Shown: piece by piece, positions 1-8,716 of the stretch
Layout of the letters: every line of letters begins with the position of its first letter
Position numbering within the stretch: the first letter of the stretch is position 1
Assembly (NCBI RefSeq): GCF_001189235.2
Contig: NZ_LFIP02000001.1
Location: 1,415,450 to 1,479,449 of the forward strand
DNA length: 64,000 nucleotides
DNA from: Bradyrhizobium embrapense
GTDB taxonomy: Bacteria; Pseudomonadota; Alphaproteobacteria; Rhizobiales; Xanthobacteraceae
Reading direction: 5' to 3'
Notes under the pieces: generated by a model
The model's database searches: none
What the model saw: only the letters and a program-made list of their open reading frames with translations
Told to the model about the DNA's origin: nothing
Position numbers and translations under genes: made by a program

Positions 1-54
1 CTAGCGGCGTTTTGACCCCCGCTCGGATCGTCTAGTTAAGCACAGGTTTGGACC

Positions 55-714
55 ATGTTGCACTGCCCAAGAACTTTCGCGCGTACAATAGCCTTTTCAG
101 GTTTATTTTTGGCCACCGTATTATCACCGGCACTTGCAGCGGACCCGACCGGCGACTGGAAGGTCGCGGACGGTGTCGCCACCATCCGCGTCGCCCAGTG
201 TAATGGCAACATGTGGGGTGCGGTGTCCTGGGAAAAAACCCCCGGCGGCAAGGATAAGAACAATCCTGATCCGGCGAAGCAAAGCAGGCCGACCCTCGGC
301 ATGCCGATCCTGATCGACATGAAGAAGAAGGCCGGCGCCGACGCGTGGGAAGGCCAAGTCTACAACGCGAAGGATGGCCAGCTCTACAGCTCGACCATCA
401 AGCCGGTCGGCACCGATCAGCTCGAGATCCAGGGCTGCGTGCTCGGCTTCCTGTGCGGCGGCGAGACCTGGACCCGCGTCGGTCCGCCGATCCCCCCGAG
501 CGTCGCCGGCAACCCGCCTGCCGCGGGCAGCCCGGCACCGAAGGGCGCCCTGCCCAAATCGGCAGCGCCGCCGCAGAAGACGACAGGTGCGGTAGCGCCT
601 GCCGCCAAGCCGGGTCAAAAGCCGGCAGCCGGTGCCCCCGGCACCGCCAATGCATCGGCTGACGTCGTCGGCGATATCTGCCTGCTCCCCGACATTGCAC
701 GATCGACGCACTGA
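55..714 (+). CDS. DUF2147 family exported protein
   Basis: Predicted secreted or periplasmic protein of 219 residues. Residues 1-28 form a signal peptide (hydrophobic core FSGLFLATVL, cleavage after ALA). Residues 30-145 match the DUF2147 pattern: a GDW start, Trp-rich beta strands, and the ending GFLCGGETWTRV. The family is a small lipocalin-like fold of unknown function. The tail from about residue 146 is a low-complexity Pro/Ala/Lys segment that is probably disordered. The last 18 residues are odd, because their DNA resembles sequence overlapping the 3' end of hpnN about 180 bases downstream (see findings). The gene converges on hpnN with no clear terminator between them. The domain call is confident. 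No biochemical role can be given. Confidence 0.85.
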   Translation: MLHCPRTFARTIAFSGLFLATVLSPALAADPTGDWKVADGVATIRVAQCNGNMWGAVSWEKTPGGKDKNNPDPAKQSRPTLGMPILIDMKKKAGADAWEGQVYNAKDGQLYSSTIKPVGTDQLEIQGCVLGFLCGGETWTRVGPPIPPSVAGNPPAAGSPAPKGALPKSAAPPQKTTGAVAPAAKPGQKPAAGAPGTANASADVVGDICLLPDIARSTH

Positions 715-838
715 CGGAGGCCAGCGGGCGACGCCGCGCGCGAGCACGCTGGCTACCTCGTCGTGTTGACACCCGGCTGAATTTGCGGCTCGGCGGCACA
801 TTGCCGCCAAGCCGGATCAACGGTGGATCGCCTGCACG
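715..838. other. Intergenic region between DUF2147 gene and hpnN
   Basis: This 124-base convergent spacer has no convincing rho-independent terminator. Bases 803-815 repeat bases 601-613 of the upstream gene, and bases 844-862, just inside hpnN, repeat bases 660-678 with one difference. The spacer therefore may hold the trace of a partial tandem duplication. Confidence 0.4.
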
Positions 839-3454
839 TCAGGTGACGTCGTTGGCGATATCCTCCTCCTTGAGGGCCTCGCGCGGCTTGCCCATCAGCG
901 CCGGCTGGAACAGCAGCACTGCCGCAAGCGTCGTGACGAGCGAGAGCGCAAGCAGCTTGCCCATGCTCGCGGTGCCGGGATGACTGGACAGCCACAGGCT
1001 GCCGAACGCGGTCGCCGTGGTCAGCGCGCTGAAAAAGATCGCACGCGTCAGGCTCGACTGCAGCAGGTTTGTCCTGCCCTGCCGCCATGCCGTGACATAG
1101 TAGATCTTGAAGGCGACGCCGACGCCGAGCAGCAGCGGCAGGGCGACGATGTTGGCGAAGTTGAGCGGCAGTCCGATCAGCACGCAAATCTCCAGCGTGA
1201 CGATGCCGGCGACCAGGAGCGGCACCAGCGTCATCAGCACGTCGACGATGCGGCGCAGCGTCAGCCACAGCAGCAGGCCGATCGTGACCAGCGCCAGGAT
1301 GCCGGCGTGGATGAACGCATTCACGATGACATCGCCCGACTTCAGGATCGAGACCGGTCCACCGATCGCGGTCGGCTCGGCCGCGAGCACGGCGTCGGCA
1401 AAGCGGCGCAGATTGTCGTTGTCGTTCGGATCGCCCTTCGGCTCGACCTCGACGCGCATCAGGCCGTCCTTGGTCTTCCAGCTCGCGATCAATTCCGGCG
1501 GCAGGTTCTGCAGCGTGACGGTCTGGGCCTGCAGCGTGTTGCGGAGCTGATCGAACACGATCTTCATCGGCGCGACGAAGACGTCCTGCGCCTTGTCGCG
1601 GATGGCCTGGCTCGAATCGGCAAGCTTCTGCAGGGCGTCGGCGAGCCGGCGCGCGGCAACCGCACCCGGTCCCTTGCCGTCGCCCGCGGTCCTGCGCAGG
1701 CTGTCGACCGAGCTCTTCAGCGACTCGACGTTCTCCTGATCCGACGGCGCCGGATCGACCGAGTCGGGGTTGAGCGCCGGGCCGAGCGTCTTGGCCGCCT
1801 GCGCGATCAGCTTCAGCTTGGCCGGCTGATCATCAGGCACGAAGCTGTCGAGCGACATCACGCGCGATACTTCCGGCAGCTTCTCGAGCTTGGCCTCGAT
1901 CTTCTTGGCGTCGTCTTCCGAGCGCGTCATCACGTTGATGGCGTTGGCGCCGGTGTTCGGATCCTTCCTCAGATCGAGGAAGGTCGCGATCGATTCCGCC
2001 TGCTTGTTGCGCAGATTGATCGGGTTGAAGTCGAACTTCATGTAGTGCAGCAGCGGCAGGCCTGCGACCGTGACCAGGATCGTGCCGACGATGATCGGGA
2101 CGCGATGCTTCTCAAGGAAGTGATCGAGCGGCGCCAGGAAGGCGTAGCCGACCGGCTCCTTCTCTCCGGGCGGATTGAGCAGGTCGAGCAGCGCCGGCAG
2201 CACGGTGATGCTGGTGGTGAAGGCCACCAGCATGCCTGCGCCGGCGATCTTGCCGAGCTCGGAGATGCCCTTGTAGTCGGTCGGCAGGAAGCACAGGAAG
2301 CCGGCGGCGGTCGCCATCGCCGCGAGCGACAGCGGCACCGCCGAGCGGCGCGCGGCGTTCTCCAGCGCCAGCGTCAGATTGTCGTTCTTGTAACGCTCGG
2401 AGCGGTAGCGGACGCTGAACTGGATGCCGAAATCGACGCCAAGTCCGACGAACAGCACCGCGAAGGCGATTGAGAGCAGGTTCAGCGATCCGACCATCAT
2501 CAGGCCAACCGCGGTAGTGAGGGCAAGACCGATGAACAGGTTGACGAACACGGCGAAGATGATCTTGCCGGAATGCAGCGCCAGCCAGAGGATGATCAGC
2601 ACGATCACCACGGTGCCGATGCCGTTGGTGATCGCGCCGTCCTGGACGGTGGCGTATTCCTCGTTGGCGATCGGCACCGGTCCGGTCAGGCGAACCCGCG
2701 CGTGATACTCGGTCGGGAATTTCAGATCGGCGGCCGCCTGGCGGATTGCGTCGGTCGCGGCCTTGCCCGGCTCAAGTGCCGAATAGTCGATGATCGGCTT
2801 GATCTCGATGAAGGCGCGCTTGTCCGAATCGGTCAGCGGCTTGTCGCTGGTCAGCTCACGCCAGGAGAAGGTCGCATTGCCTTTGGCGAGGACGGTCTCG
2901 ACCGTCTCCGAGATCAGGTTGAAGGGCGGAGCGGCATTGTCGAGCTTGACCTGTCCGCGCTTGACGCCGGCAAGGCCGGTCTCGAGCGCGCCGGTCAGCC
3001 CGCGAATCGAAGGGTCGCCGGCCATGATCTCGATCAGCGGCGCGGCCGATTCGAGCTGGGCCGTGACCTTCCCGACCTCTTCGGTCGGCAGGAACAGCAA
3101 GCCGTTCTTCTCGAAGAATTCGCCCGAGCCGAGCGCGGTGATCGCCTCGAAGTTCTTCTTGTCGGCCTGCAGCTTTGCGGTGAGCGCCTTCGCGGCCGAG
3201 CTGGTCAGCTCGGGCGTCGCCGCCTCGACGACGGCCAGGATCAGCCGCTCGCGATCAAAGGCTTCCTCGAACTGGTTGTCGCGCTTGCGCCAATCCAGAT
3301 CCGGCGAGATCAGCTTGTTGATGTCGGTGTTGATCGAGAAGTTGCGGGCCGTATAGAAGCCGGCGCCGATCGACAGCAGCACCGAGAGAATGACAACCGG
3401 AAGGGCAAAGCGCGTACAGGTCCTAACAACGGAGACGACAATATTTGTCAGCAC
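839..3454 (-). CDS. hpnN: Hopanoid biosynthesis-associated RND transporter HpnN
   Basis: Inner-membrane RND-superfamily exporter of about 871 residues. In Rhodopseudomonas palustris HpnN moves hopanoids to the outer membrane. The GTG start at 3454 was preferred to an ATG 40 codons upstream: it opens directly into the first membrane segment (VVILSVLLSIGAGFYTA), gives the usual family length, and lies about 35 bases downstream of an EcfG-type promoter, so the longer form would start upstream of the promoter. The protein has two repeated halves, each with a large periplasmic loop followed by a membrane bundle. The first bundle contains LLSIAFAVLFVGLGVDFGIQF and the second NFANIVALPLLLGVGVAF, both typical of the MMPL/RND group. 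It is divergent from ispH-hpnH. Family, length and context agree, so the call is strong. Confidence 0.95.
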   Translation of the reverse strand: MLTNIVVSVVRTCTRFALPVVILSVLLSIGAGFYTARNFSINTDINKLISPDLDWRKRDNQFEEAFDRERLILAVVEAATPELTSSAAKALTAKLQADKKNFEAITALGSGEFFEKNGLLFLPTEEVGKVTAQLESAAPLIEIMAGDPSIRGLTGALETGLAGVKRGQVKLDNAAPPFNLISETVETVLAKGNATFSWRELTSDKPLTDSDKRAFIEIKPIIDYSALEPGKAATDAIRQAAADLKFPTEYHARVRLTGPVPIANEEYATVQDGAITNGIGTVVIVLIILWLALHSGKIIFAVFVNLFIGLALTTAVGLMMVGSLNLLSIAFAVLFVGLGVDFGIQFSVRYRSERYKNDNLTLALENAARRSAVPLSLAAMATAAGFLCFLPTDYKGISELGKIAGAGMLVAFTTSITVLPALLDLLNPPGEKEPVGYAFLAPLDHFLEKHRVPIIVGTILVTVAGLPLLHYMKFDFNPINLRNKQAESIATFLDLRKDPNTGANAINVMTRSEDDAKKIEAKLEKLPEVSRVMSLDSFVPDDQPAKLKLIAQAAKTLGPALNPDSVDPAPSDQENVESLKSSVDSLRRTAGDGKGPGAVAARRLADALQKLADSSQAIRDKAQDVFVAPMKIVFDQLRNTLQAQTVTLQNLPPELIASWKTKDGLMRVEVEPKGDPNDNDNLRRFADAVLAAEPTAIGGPVSILKSGDVIVNAFIHAGILALVTIGLLLWLTLRRIVDVLMTLVPLLVAGIVTLEICVLIGLPLNFANIVALPLLLGVGVAFKIYYVTAWRQGRTNLLQSSLTRAIFFSALTTATAFGSLWLSSHPGTASMGKLLALSLVTTLAAVLLFQPALMGKPREALKEEDIANDVT

Positions 3455-3487
3455 TTCGTTTCTTTCTAATCTCTGGGAGCATGGCCG

Positions 3488-3514
3488 AAAACGCCCGCTC
3501 TGTAGCGGAGTTCC
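3488..3514 (-). promoter_or_regulatory. EcfG-type (general stress sigma factor) promoter of hpnN
   Basis: Read on the minus strand, GGAAC (3514-3510) is followed after exactly 16 bases by CGTT (3493-3490), then TT. This matches the alphaproteobacterial EcfG consensus GGAAC-N16/17-CGTT without a mismatch. The predicted transcript start is near 3481, leaving a leader of about 27 bases before the GTG start of hpnN. The match and its position are seen in the sequence; the control is inferred. Confidence 0.65.
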
Positions 3515-3905
3515 GGGGACCGATCTAATGTTGTTTTGGTTATCTTCCTCGACGGGATGGCGAGGAGGTTCCAAAATAAAGGAACGGCCACGAGTGGCCG
3601 GTATAAACCGCAGGAGTGGGCGATAAAGTGACGAACAAGTGAGGAAGACGGGCCGTCGAAGGGCCCAAAATCCATACCATAATACCTTACACCTCTCGCC
3701 TCGCGGACCGCTCCCCCCTTCGAAGCGCTACCTTTTTGCCACAAATCCCTGTATTTCCATGCCCTTGAGGGCGCGGATCACGTGCAGGACCTGAGCTGGT
3801 GCGGACATTGCAACTGATGTTGCGGCGTCCGACCGAGCGGAGTGCGTTGCCGAAAAAGCCGCAGGCATGGAATGAGATTGGTGCAATTTGCGTAACGGAC
3901 GTCCT
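3515..3905. other. Intergenic region between hpnN and ispH
   Basis: Non-coding divergent region, apart from weak ORFs that look like chance. It contains a short hairpin at 3585-3598 (GGCCAC-GA-GTGGCC) followed by TATAAA. No good -35 hexamer accompanies that TATAAA, so I do not call the ispH promoter. The stretch 3600-3880 shows nothing else I can support. Confidence 0.4.
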
Positions 3906-4832
3906 ATGGAAGTGTTTCTTGCCCAGCCGCGCGGCTTTTGCGCGGGCGTTGTGCGCGCGATCGAAATCGTCGAACGCGCGCTGCAGAAATATGGCCCGCC
4001 GGTCTATGTCCGCCACGAGATCGTTCACAACAAATACGTGGTCGAAAGCCTGAAGAAGAAGGGCGCGATCTTCGTCGAGGACCTGTCGGAAGTGCCGCCC
4101 AAGGCGGTCACCGTCTTCAGTGCCCACGGCGTCGCCAGGAGCGTCGAGGAGGAGGCGGAGGCCCGCGACCTGCCCGTGCTCAATGCCACCTGCCCGCTCG
4201 TCACCAAGGTCCACAACCAAGGCAAGCGCTACATCTCGAGAGGCCGCGCCCTGATCCTGATCGGGCATGCCGGCCATCCCGAGGTCGAAGGAACCATGGG
4301 CCAGGTTCCAGGACCGGTCCTGCTGGTCCAGAGCGTTCAGGATGTGGCGGAATTGCGGCTGCCGACCGACGCCCCGGTCGCCTATATCACCCAGACCACC
4401 CTGTCCGTGGACGACACCAGGGACATTATCGCGGCGCTCCAGGCAAAATTTACAGATATTCAAGGCCCGGACATCAGGGATATCTGCTATGCGACACAGA
4501 ACCGCCAATCTGCGGTAAGGGACCTAGGTAAGCTGGTGGATGTCATTTTGGTGGTGGGGGCCGCCAATAGTTCCAACTCGAACAGGCTTCGTGAGATCGG
4601 CACCGAGGTTGGTGTCGCGAGTTATCTCATTGCCGATGGGAGCGAGCTCAACCCGGATTGGCTGAAGGATGCGAAGGCTGTCGGCATTACGGCGGGTGCA
4701 TCGGCACCTGAGGTTTTGGTCGACGATGTCATCGAGGCCCTGCGGCGCATCGGACCGGTGTCGGTCTCGGTGGTTCCGGGCCGCGAAGAGAATATTGAAT
4801 TCCGGCTGCCGGCCGAACTGACTACGGGCTGA
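3906..4832 (+). CDS. ispH: 4-hydroxy-3-methylbut-2-enyl diphosphate reductase (IspH/LytB)
   Basis: Last enzyme of the MEP pathway. It reduces HMBPP to isopentenyl and dimethylallyl diphosphate with a [4Fe-4S] cluster. The start at 3906 ([15 protein letters not shown]) fits the family; the ATG six codons upstream adds an unconserved stub. The three cluster cysteines are visible at residues 12 (GFCAGV), 96 (ATCPLV) and 194 (DICYAT). Substrate-binding motifs are also present: HEIVHN near 38-42, SAHG near 72-75 and SNSNRL in the last third. At 308 residues it is full length. It lies 45 bases upstream of hpnH on the same strand, which suggests co-transcription and links C5 precursor supply to hopanoid output. 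The enzyme is probably essential unless another ispH exists elsewhere. Confidence 0.97.
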   Translation: MEVFLAQPRGFCAGVVRAIEIVERALQKYGPPVYVRHEIVHNKYVVESLKKKGAIFVEDLSEVPPKAVTVFSAHGVARSVEEEAEARDLPVLNATCPLVTKVHNQGKRYISRGRALILIGHAGHPEVEGTMGQVPGPVLLVQSVQDVAELRLPTDAPVAYITQTTLSVDDTRDIIAALQAKFTDIQGPDIRDICYATQNRQSAVRDLGKLVDVILVVGAANSSNSNRLREIGTEVGVASYLIADGSELNPDWLKDAKAVGITAGASAPEVLVDDVIEALRRIGPVSVSVVPGREENIEFRLPAELTTG

Positions 4833-4877
4833 TCTGAACCCACTTCCCTTTGATAAGTGCAGAAAGAAAATCGTCTA

Positions 4878-6038
4878 ATGGCTATACCGTTCTTCAAGGA
4901 AATGCGTATCGGCGGTTATCTGATCAAGCAGAAGCTGCTTGGCCGCAAACGCTATCCGCTCGTGCTGATGCTGGAACCCCTGTTCCGTTGCAACCTCGCC
5001 TGCGTCGGCTGCGGCAAGATCGACTATCCCGATGCGATCCTCAACCGCCGCATGACCGCCCAGGAATGCTGGGACGCAGCCGATGAATGCGGCGCGCCGA
5101 TGGTGGCGATCCCCGGCGGCGAGCCGCTGATCCACAAGGAAATCGGCGAGATCGTGCGCGGTCTCGTGGCGCGCAAGAAGTTCGTCTCGCTGTGCACCAA
5201 TGCGCTGCTGCTCGAGAAGAAGCTCGATCTGTTCGAGCCGTCGCCCTATCTGTTCTTCTCGGTGCATCTCGACGGCCTGAAGGACCATCACGACAAGGCG
5301 GTGTCGCAGAAGGGCGTGTTCGATCGCGCCGTCTCCGCGATCAAGGCGGCGAAGGCGCGCGGCTTCACGGTCAACGTCAACGCCACGATCTTCGACGGCC
5401 ATCCGGCCGAGGAGATTGCCAAATTCCTCGACTTCACCACCGAGCTCGGCGTCGGCGTCTCGATGTCGCCCGGTTACGCCTATGAGCGTGCGCCTGACCA
5501 GGAGCACTTCCTCAACCGCACCAAGACCAAGAAGCTGTTCCGCGACGTCTTTGCGCTCGGCAAGGGCAAGAAGTGGAACTTCATGCATTCCGGCCTGTTC
5601 CTCGACTTCCTGGCCGGCAACCAGGAATACGAGTGCACGCCCTGGGGCATGCCGGCACGCAACATCTTCGGCTGGCAGAAGCCCTGCTATCTGCTCGGTG
5701 AAGGCTACGCCAAGACCTTCAAGGAGCTGATGGACACCACCGATTGGGACAGCTACGGCACCGGCAAGTACGAGAAGTGCGCCGACTGTATGGCCCATTG
5801 CGGTTACGAGCCGACCGCGGCCACCGCTGCGATCAACAATCCGCTGAAGGCGATGTGGGTCGCACTGCGCGGCATCAAGACCACGGGTCCGATGGCGCCG
5901 GAGATCGACATGTCGAAGCAGCGTCCGGCGCAGTACATCTTCGCCGAGCAGGTCCAGAAGAAGCTCTCGGAGATCCGCCGCGATGAGGCGGCCGCCGCCG
6001 CTGCCAAGCAGCAAGCGAAGGCTTCTACCGCCGCCTGA
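4878..6038 (+). CDS. hpnH: Adenosylhopane synthase, radical SAM protein HpnH
   Basis: Radical SAM enzyme of 386 residues that joins the 5'-deoxyadenosyl group to hopene, giving adenosylhopane, the first extended C35 hopanoid. The start at 4878 (MAIPFFKEMRIGGYLIKQ) is the family's normal N-terminus. The [4Fe-4S] cysteines form CX3CX2C at residues 38, 42 and 45 (CNLACVGC). GGEPL follows as the SAM-binding glycine motif. The C-terminal part has more conserved cysteines (YECTPWG, KPCYLL, KCADCMAHCGYEP), as in SPASM-like HpnH proteins. The last 20 or so residues are Ala/Lys rich. It follows ispH and is ended by a clear hairpin terminator. HpnG, encoded at 8717-9475, acts on its product. Confidence 0.96.
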   Translation: MAIPFFKEMRIGGYLIKQKLLGRKRYPLVLMLEPLFRCNLACVGCGKIDYPDAILNRRMTAQECWDAADECGAPMVAIPGGEPLIHKEIGEIVRGLVARKKFVSLCTNALLLEKKLDLFEPSPYLFFSVHLDGLKDHHDKAVSQKGVFDRAVSAIKAAKARGFTVNVNATIFDGHPAEEIAKFLDFTTELGVGVSMSPGYAYERAPDQEHFLNRTKTKKLFRDVFALGKGKKWNFMHSGLFLDFLAGNQEYECTPWGMPARNIFGWQKPCYLLGEGYAKTFKELMDTTDWDSYGTGKYEKCADCMAHCGYEPTAATAAINNPLKAMWVALRGIKTTGPMAPEIDMSKQRPAQYIFAEQVQKKLSEIRRDEAAAAAAKQQAKASTAA

Positions 6039-6071
6039 TGCTCGATGTGAGCGGAGAGCAAGAAGTTGAAG

Positions 6072-6102
6072 GGCCTCGGTTCAGCGAACCGGGGCCTTTT
6101 TT
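6072..6102 (+). terminator. Rho-independent terminator after hpnH
   Basis: An 11-base stem (6072-6082 with 6086-6096, one G-U pair, loop AGC) is followed by six T residues at 6097-6102. It lies 33 bases after the hpnH stop and just before the end of the convergent DUF2520 gene. Confidence 0.85.
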
Positions 6103-6108
6103 CTTGGA

Positions 6109-7008
6109 TCAGGATGCCGCCTGGTCTTGCCGGGTTCGGAGCAGCAGCTGCTCGATCTCCGCGGCGCGCGGAGCGCTCAGTGTGCCACGCTCGATTCCGA
6201 GCGGGACATTGCGCAGCGCCAGTTCGCGATAGAGCGCGCCCGAGGAAGGGAAGCGTTCGTCCAGGGCCGTGAGGTGCTTGACGATCGTTCCAACGTCGCC
6301 GCGCGCCACGCAGCCACCCATGCCGTGGGCGAGGCCACCGTCGAGCACGGCCGCGACCGTGCCTCGCAGCAGCGGCATCATGGCGCGCAGCGCGTCAGCC
6401 TCGCTGGCACCAAAACTCTTCCAGAGCTCGACGCCTTCCTTGAGCAGCGCGATCAGGAACGGGCCGACATAGTAGGCCGAGGCATGATAGAGCGCCCGCA
6501 CGCCGGCCGGCAGCGCCAGCGGCTCGCAGCCGATACCGGCAGCCAGCCGCTCAAGGTCGTGCCGGAAGTCGCCTTCAGCCTCGATGCCGACCGTGCATCC
6601 GCGCAGGCCCTCCAGCGCGACGTCGGGATTGGCAAACATCTGCATTGGATGAAATCCGCCGGTTGCGGCGCCCGCGGATCGCGCGTGGTCGAGCGCCGCC
6701 AGTTCCGTCGCGCCGCTGCAATGGACCACGCGGTGACGCGGCTCCCAGCGCAGACCGCGGCAGACCGGCAGGATCGCGTCGTCGCTTACCGTGAGGAAGA
6801 CCATGTCGCAGCTGTCCACGACCTGTTGCGCGTCGCTCATCGGCCGCGCCGACGGGATGCGGGATCCGAGGTGCTGCGCGGCATCGGGACCGCGGTTGTA
6901 GAAGGCCGCGACGTTCAGATCCGCGCGGGCGAACGCCGGCGCCAGCGTCTGCGCCACGCGGCCTGCGCCGATGAAGCCGATCCGCAGCGGGTCCTGCGAC
7001 GTGCTCAT
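6109..7008 (-). CDS. Rossmann-fold and DUF2520 domain protein
   Basis: Predicted NAD(P)-dependent oxidoreductase of 299 residues, related to the 3-hydroxyisobutyrate dehydrogenase and pyrroline-5-carboxylate reductase superfamilies. The start at 7008 (MSTSQDPLRIGFIGAG) was chosen because its ATG overlaps the TGA of the upstream gene. Residues 9-30 carry the dinucleotide-binding motif IGFIGAGRVAQTLA. A helical DUF2520 domain begins near residue 140, around GGFHPMQMF and ALYHASAYYVGPFL. No substrate is established for this family. It is the last gene of a TetR / aldolase / DUF2520 set. The aldolase is broken, so any pathway shared by the two is probably lost here, although this gene is intact. 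Confidence 0.85.
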   Translation of the reverse strand: MSTSQDPLRIGFIGAGRVAQTLAPAFARADLNVAAFYNRGPDAAQHLGSRIPSARPMSDAQQVVDSCDMVFLTVSDDAILPVCRGLRWEPRHRVVHCSGATELAALDHARSAGAATGGFHPMQMFANPDVALEGLRGCTVGIEAEGDFRHDLERLAAGIGCEPLALPAGVRALYHASAYYVGPFLIALLKEGVELWKSFGASEADALRAMMPLLRGTVAAVLDGGLAHGMGGCVARGDVGTIVKHLTALDERFPSSGALYRELALRNVPLGIERGTLSAPRAAEIEQLLLRTRQDQAAS

Positions 7009-7715
7009 TGTGCGTAGCCCGCGTCGATGCGGTCGAGCCCGCGCCGCATCGCCGGCCATTCCAGCAGCCCGTAGCCGGCCTGCAGATTCTGCGCCACCTC
7101 ATTCAGCACCGGATTGGTGTCGCGCTCATTGTCCAGCGTGATCTCGGTGCTGGCAAAGCAGGTCACCGTGTTGCCGATCGCCAGCTCGCTCGGCGCGTGC
7201 AGCGGCCGACCGCAGCCGAGCGCATCGACCTGGATCCGGCAGGCCTGCTCCAGCCAGTAGATCGCGTTGAACGCCTGTGGAATCGTGCTGCCGTAGACCA
7301 GCAGGCCATGATCACGCAGGATCGCACGTTGTTGCGGCCGAGGTCGGCGACGACACGATCGCATGCGTCGCGATCGATCGCCGGCCCTTCGAAATCGTGA
7401 TAGCCGATCCGTCCGTGAAACCGCATCGCCGTCTGCGACAGCGGCAGCAGCGCTTCGGCAAGGGAGCTGACCGCGGGCCCCGCCCTGGTGTGAGTATGCA
7501 GCACGCACTTCACATCGGACCGCGCACGGTGGATCGGAGCGTGCAGATAGAAGCCGGCTACGTTGACATTGTAGCCGTGGTCGGGCTGCAGCAAGGTCCG
7601 CCCCTCGATGTCTGTCTTGACGAGGCTCGACGCCGTGATCTCCTCGTACAGCATGCCGTACGGACGTACTGGCTTTCACTTCCGCGGCGGCAACCGGCCG
7701 GACACGCGCATTCAT
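7005..7715 (-). pseudogene. Class II aldolase/adducin family protein, deleted and frameshifted
   Basis: Remnant of a class II aldolase/adducin gene. Its intact relatives act on sugar phosphates or small hydroxy acids with a metal held by histidines. The start at 7715 gives MNARVRPVAAAEVKAS, then the frame breaks. The next recognisable family sequence, PYGMLYEEITASSLVKTD, begins near 7660 in another frame, so roughly 60 N-terminal residues are missing at the junction. That frame runs through HTHTRAG (metal histidines) to DLGRNN near 7330. The family sequence then resumes one frame over as RAILRDHGLLVYG and continues to the stop at 7005. A single lost base near 7328 (AACAAC then GTG where CGT is expected) explains the second break. 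Its start overlaps the TetR gene and its stop the DUF2520 gene. An inactive product is very likely. Confidence 0.85.
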
Positions 7716-8356
7716 GCGGAAACTCTCGAGACAGGGGTCAATTCAGGCGGGGGATGGCGAAACAGCATGCGCGCGGAGAGCCCCGCGATCGATTGTGCGA
7801 TCGCCTTCGCCGCGTCGGAGTCCGGGGCTGCCTCGGGCGCCAGCGGACCAACCAGCGCCTCCATGAAGGCGCCGGCCACGCAGGATGCCGCGACATTCGC
7901 ATCGATATCGACGAACTCGCCGTCGGCGATGCCGCGCCGGACCAGCGTTGCGATCTGATCGGCCAAGGCCGCCCGGTATTTCAGCCGCGCCGCGTCGATC
8001 TCGGGTTCACAGGGTTCGGCGATCAGCGCGTAGGCCAGACGGCGGCCGCGCATCGCCCGGACTGCGAAGGTGTAGATCGCGTCCACCAGACATTGGGACG
8101 CGGATCCCTCGGCTTCGACGATCGCGGCGACAACGGCCACCTCGCGCTCGGAAACCAGGGCGAGCACCTGCGCGTACAGGTCCGCCTTCGAGTCGAAGTA
8201 GCGATACACGCTGCCGGTGGCTACGCCGGCCCGTGAGGCGATCAGGGCGATCTGGGCGTCCTTCCACCCGCTCTCCGCCACGGCGTCCCTGGCGGCATCC
8301 AGAATGCGGGCCTTGGTCTCGACCAGCTGATTGAGGCGAACCGCAGCGATTGCCAT
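7712..8356 (-). CDS. TetR family transcriptional regulator
   Basis: Probable repressor of 214 residues. Residues 12-60 form a TetR-type helix-turn-helix (ETKARILDAARDAVAESGW, then IASRAGVATGSVYRYF). The remainder is a helical ligand-binding domain with no recognised ligand. Its TGA overlaps the ATG of the broken aldolase gene (ATGA), so it heads a three-gene operon and probably regulates itself and its neighbours. The upstream region contains a perfect palindrome and a TTGACA box that suit autoregulation. With the aldolase inactive, the regulator may now control only itself and the DUF2520 gene. Confidence 0.9.
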   Translation of the reverse strand: MAIAAVRLNQLVETKARILDAARDAVAESGWKDAQIALIASRAGVATGSVYRYFDSKADLYAQVLALVSEREVAVVAAIVEAEGSASQCLVDAIYTFAVRAMRGRRLAYALIAEPCEPEIDAARLKYRAALADQIATLVRRGIADGEFVDIDANVAASCVAGAFMEALVGPLAPEAAPDSDAAKAIAQSIAGLSARMLFRHPPPELTPVSRVSA

Positions 8357-8367
8357 CGTGAACCTTA

Positions 8368-8421
8368 ATTCATGAATAAAGGATTAGAGTTCATGCTCAA
8401 TTGAATTGCTCGATATGTCAA
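8368..8421 (-). promoter_or_regulatory. Promoter and likely operator of the TetR operon
   Basis: On the minus strand TTGACA (8421-8416) is followed after 17 bases by GAGCAT (8398-8393), a weak -10. ATTCATGAAT at 8368-8377 is a perfect 10-base palindrome just before the start codon. Its TTCATG half recurs at 8390-8395, about two helical turns away, and TCAATTGA at 8397-8404 is another palindrome. This arrangement suits TetR autorepression; binding is inferred. Confidence 0.5.
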
Positions 8422-8624
8422 GCCTCTAGGGGGCGGCCGGAGGTCGCAGGACAGGGCGCACCGCTACCGGACGCTGCGGCCGGGCGCGCGGAACCAATGA
8501 TCGTTTGGAGACTTGTAGCGCGACGCGCTGGCAGGAACGGGCTTCGAGCGTCACCCGCCCGCAACCCGGCAGATCGCTCGCTGAATGCGCGAAACCCGGA
8601 CCGGATCGATCAGGCACCAAAGCA

Positions 8625-8655
8625 AGAGGCCCGATCGCGATGCGATCGGGCCTCT
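8625..8655 (-). terminator. Strong hairpin after hpnG, probable terminator
   Basis: A perfect 14-base stem (8625-8638 with 8642-8655) closes on a 3-base loop. It lies about 60 bases downstream of the hpnG stop, at the end of the hopanoid operon. The T-run on the minus strand is poor (TTGCTTTGG), so termination may be inefficient or the element may instead act as a transcript-stabilising hairpin. Confidence 0.6.
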
Positions 8656-8716
8656 ATGTTTGAGCTTGATTGTTTTGAGTTTGGCCAGGCGAGCGTCCCG
8701 GTCCGGGACAGTTGGA

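Noticed and set aside
980..2473. A 497-codon plus-strand open frame antisense to hpnN
   Set aside because: Composition is typical of an antisense shadow (runs of Arg, Gln, Asp). The HpnN frame is conserved in sequence and length.
3585..3612. GGAAC followed by a TATAAA as a promoter for ispH
   Set aside because: GGAAC here is not followed by CGTT at 16 or 17 bases, and TATAAA has no -35 partner at suitable spacing.
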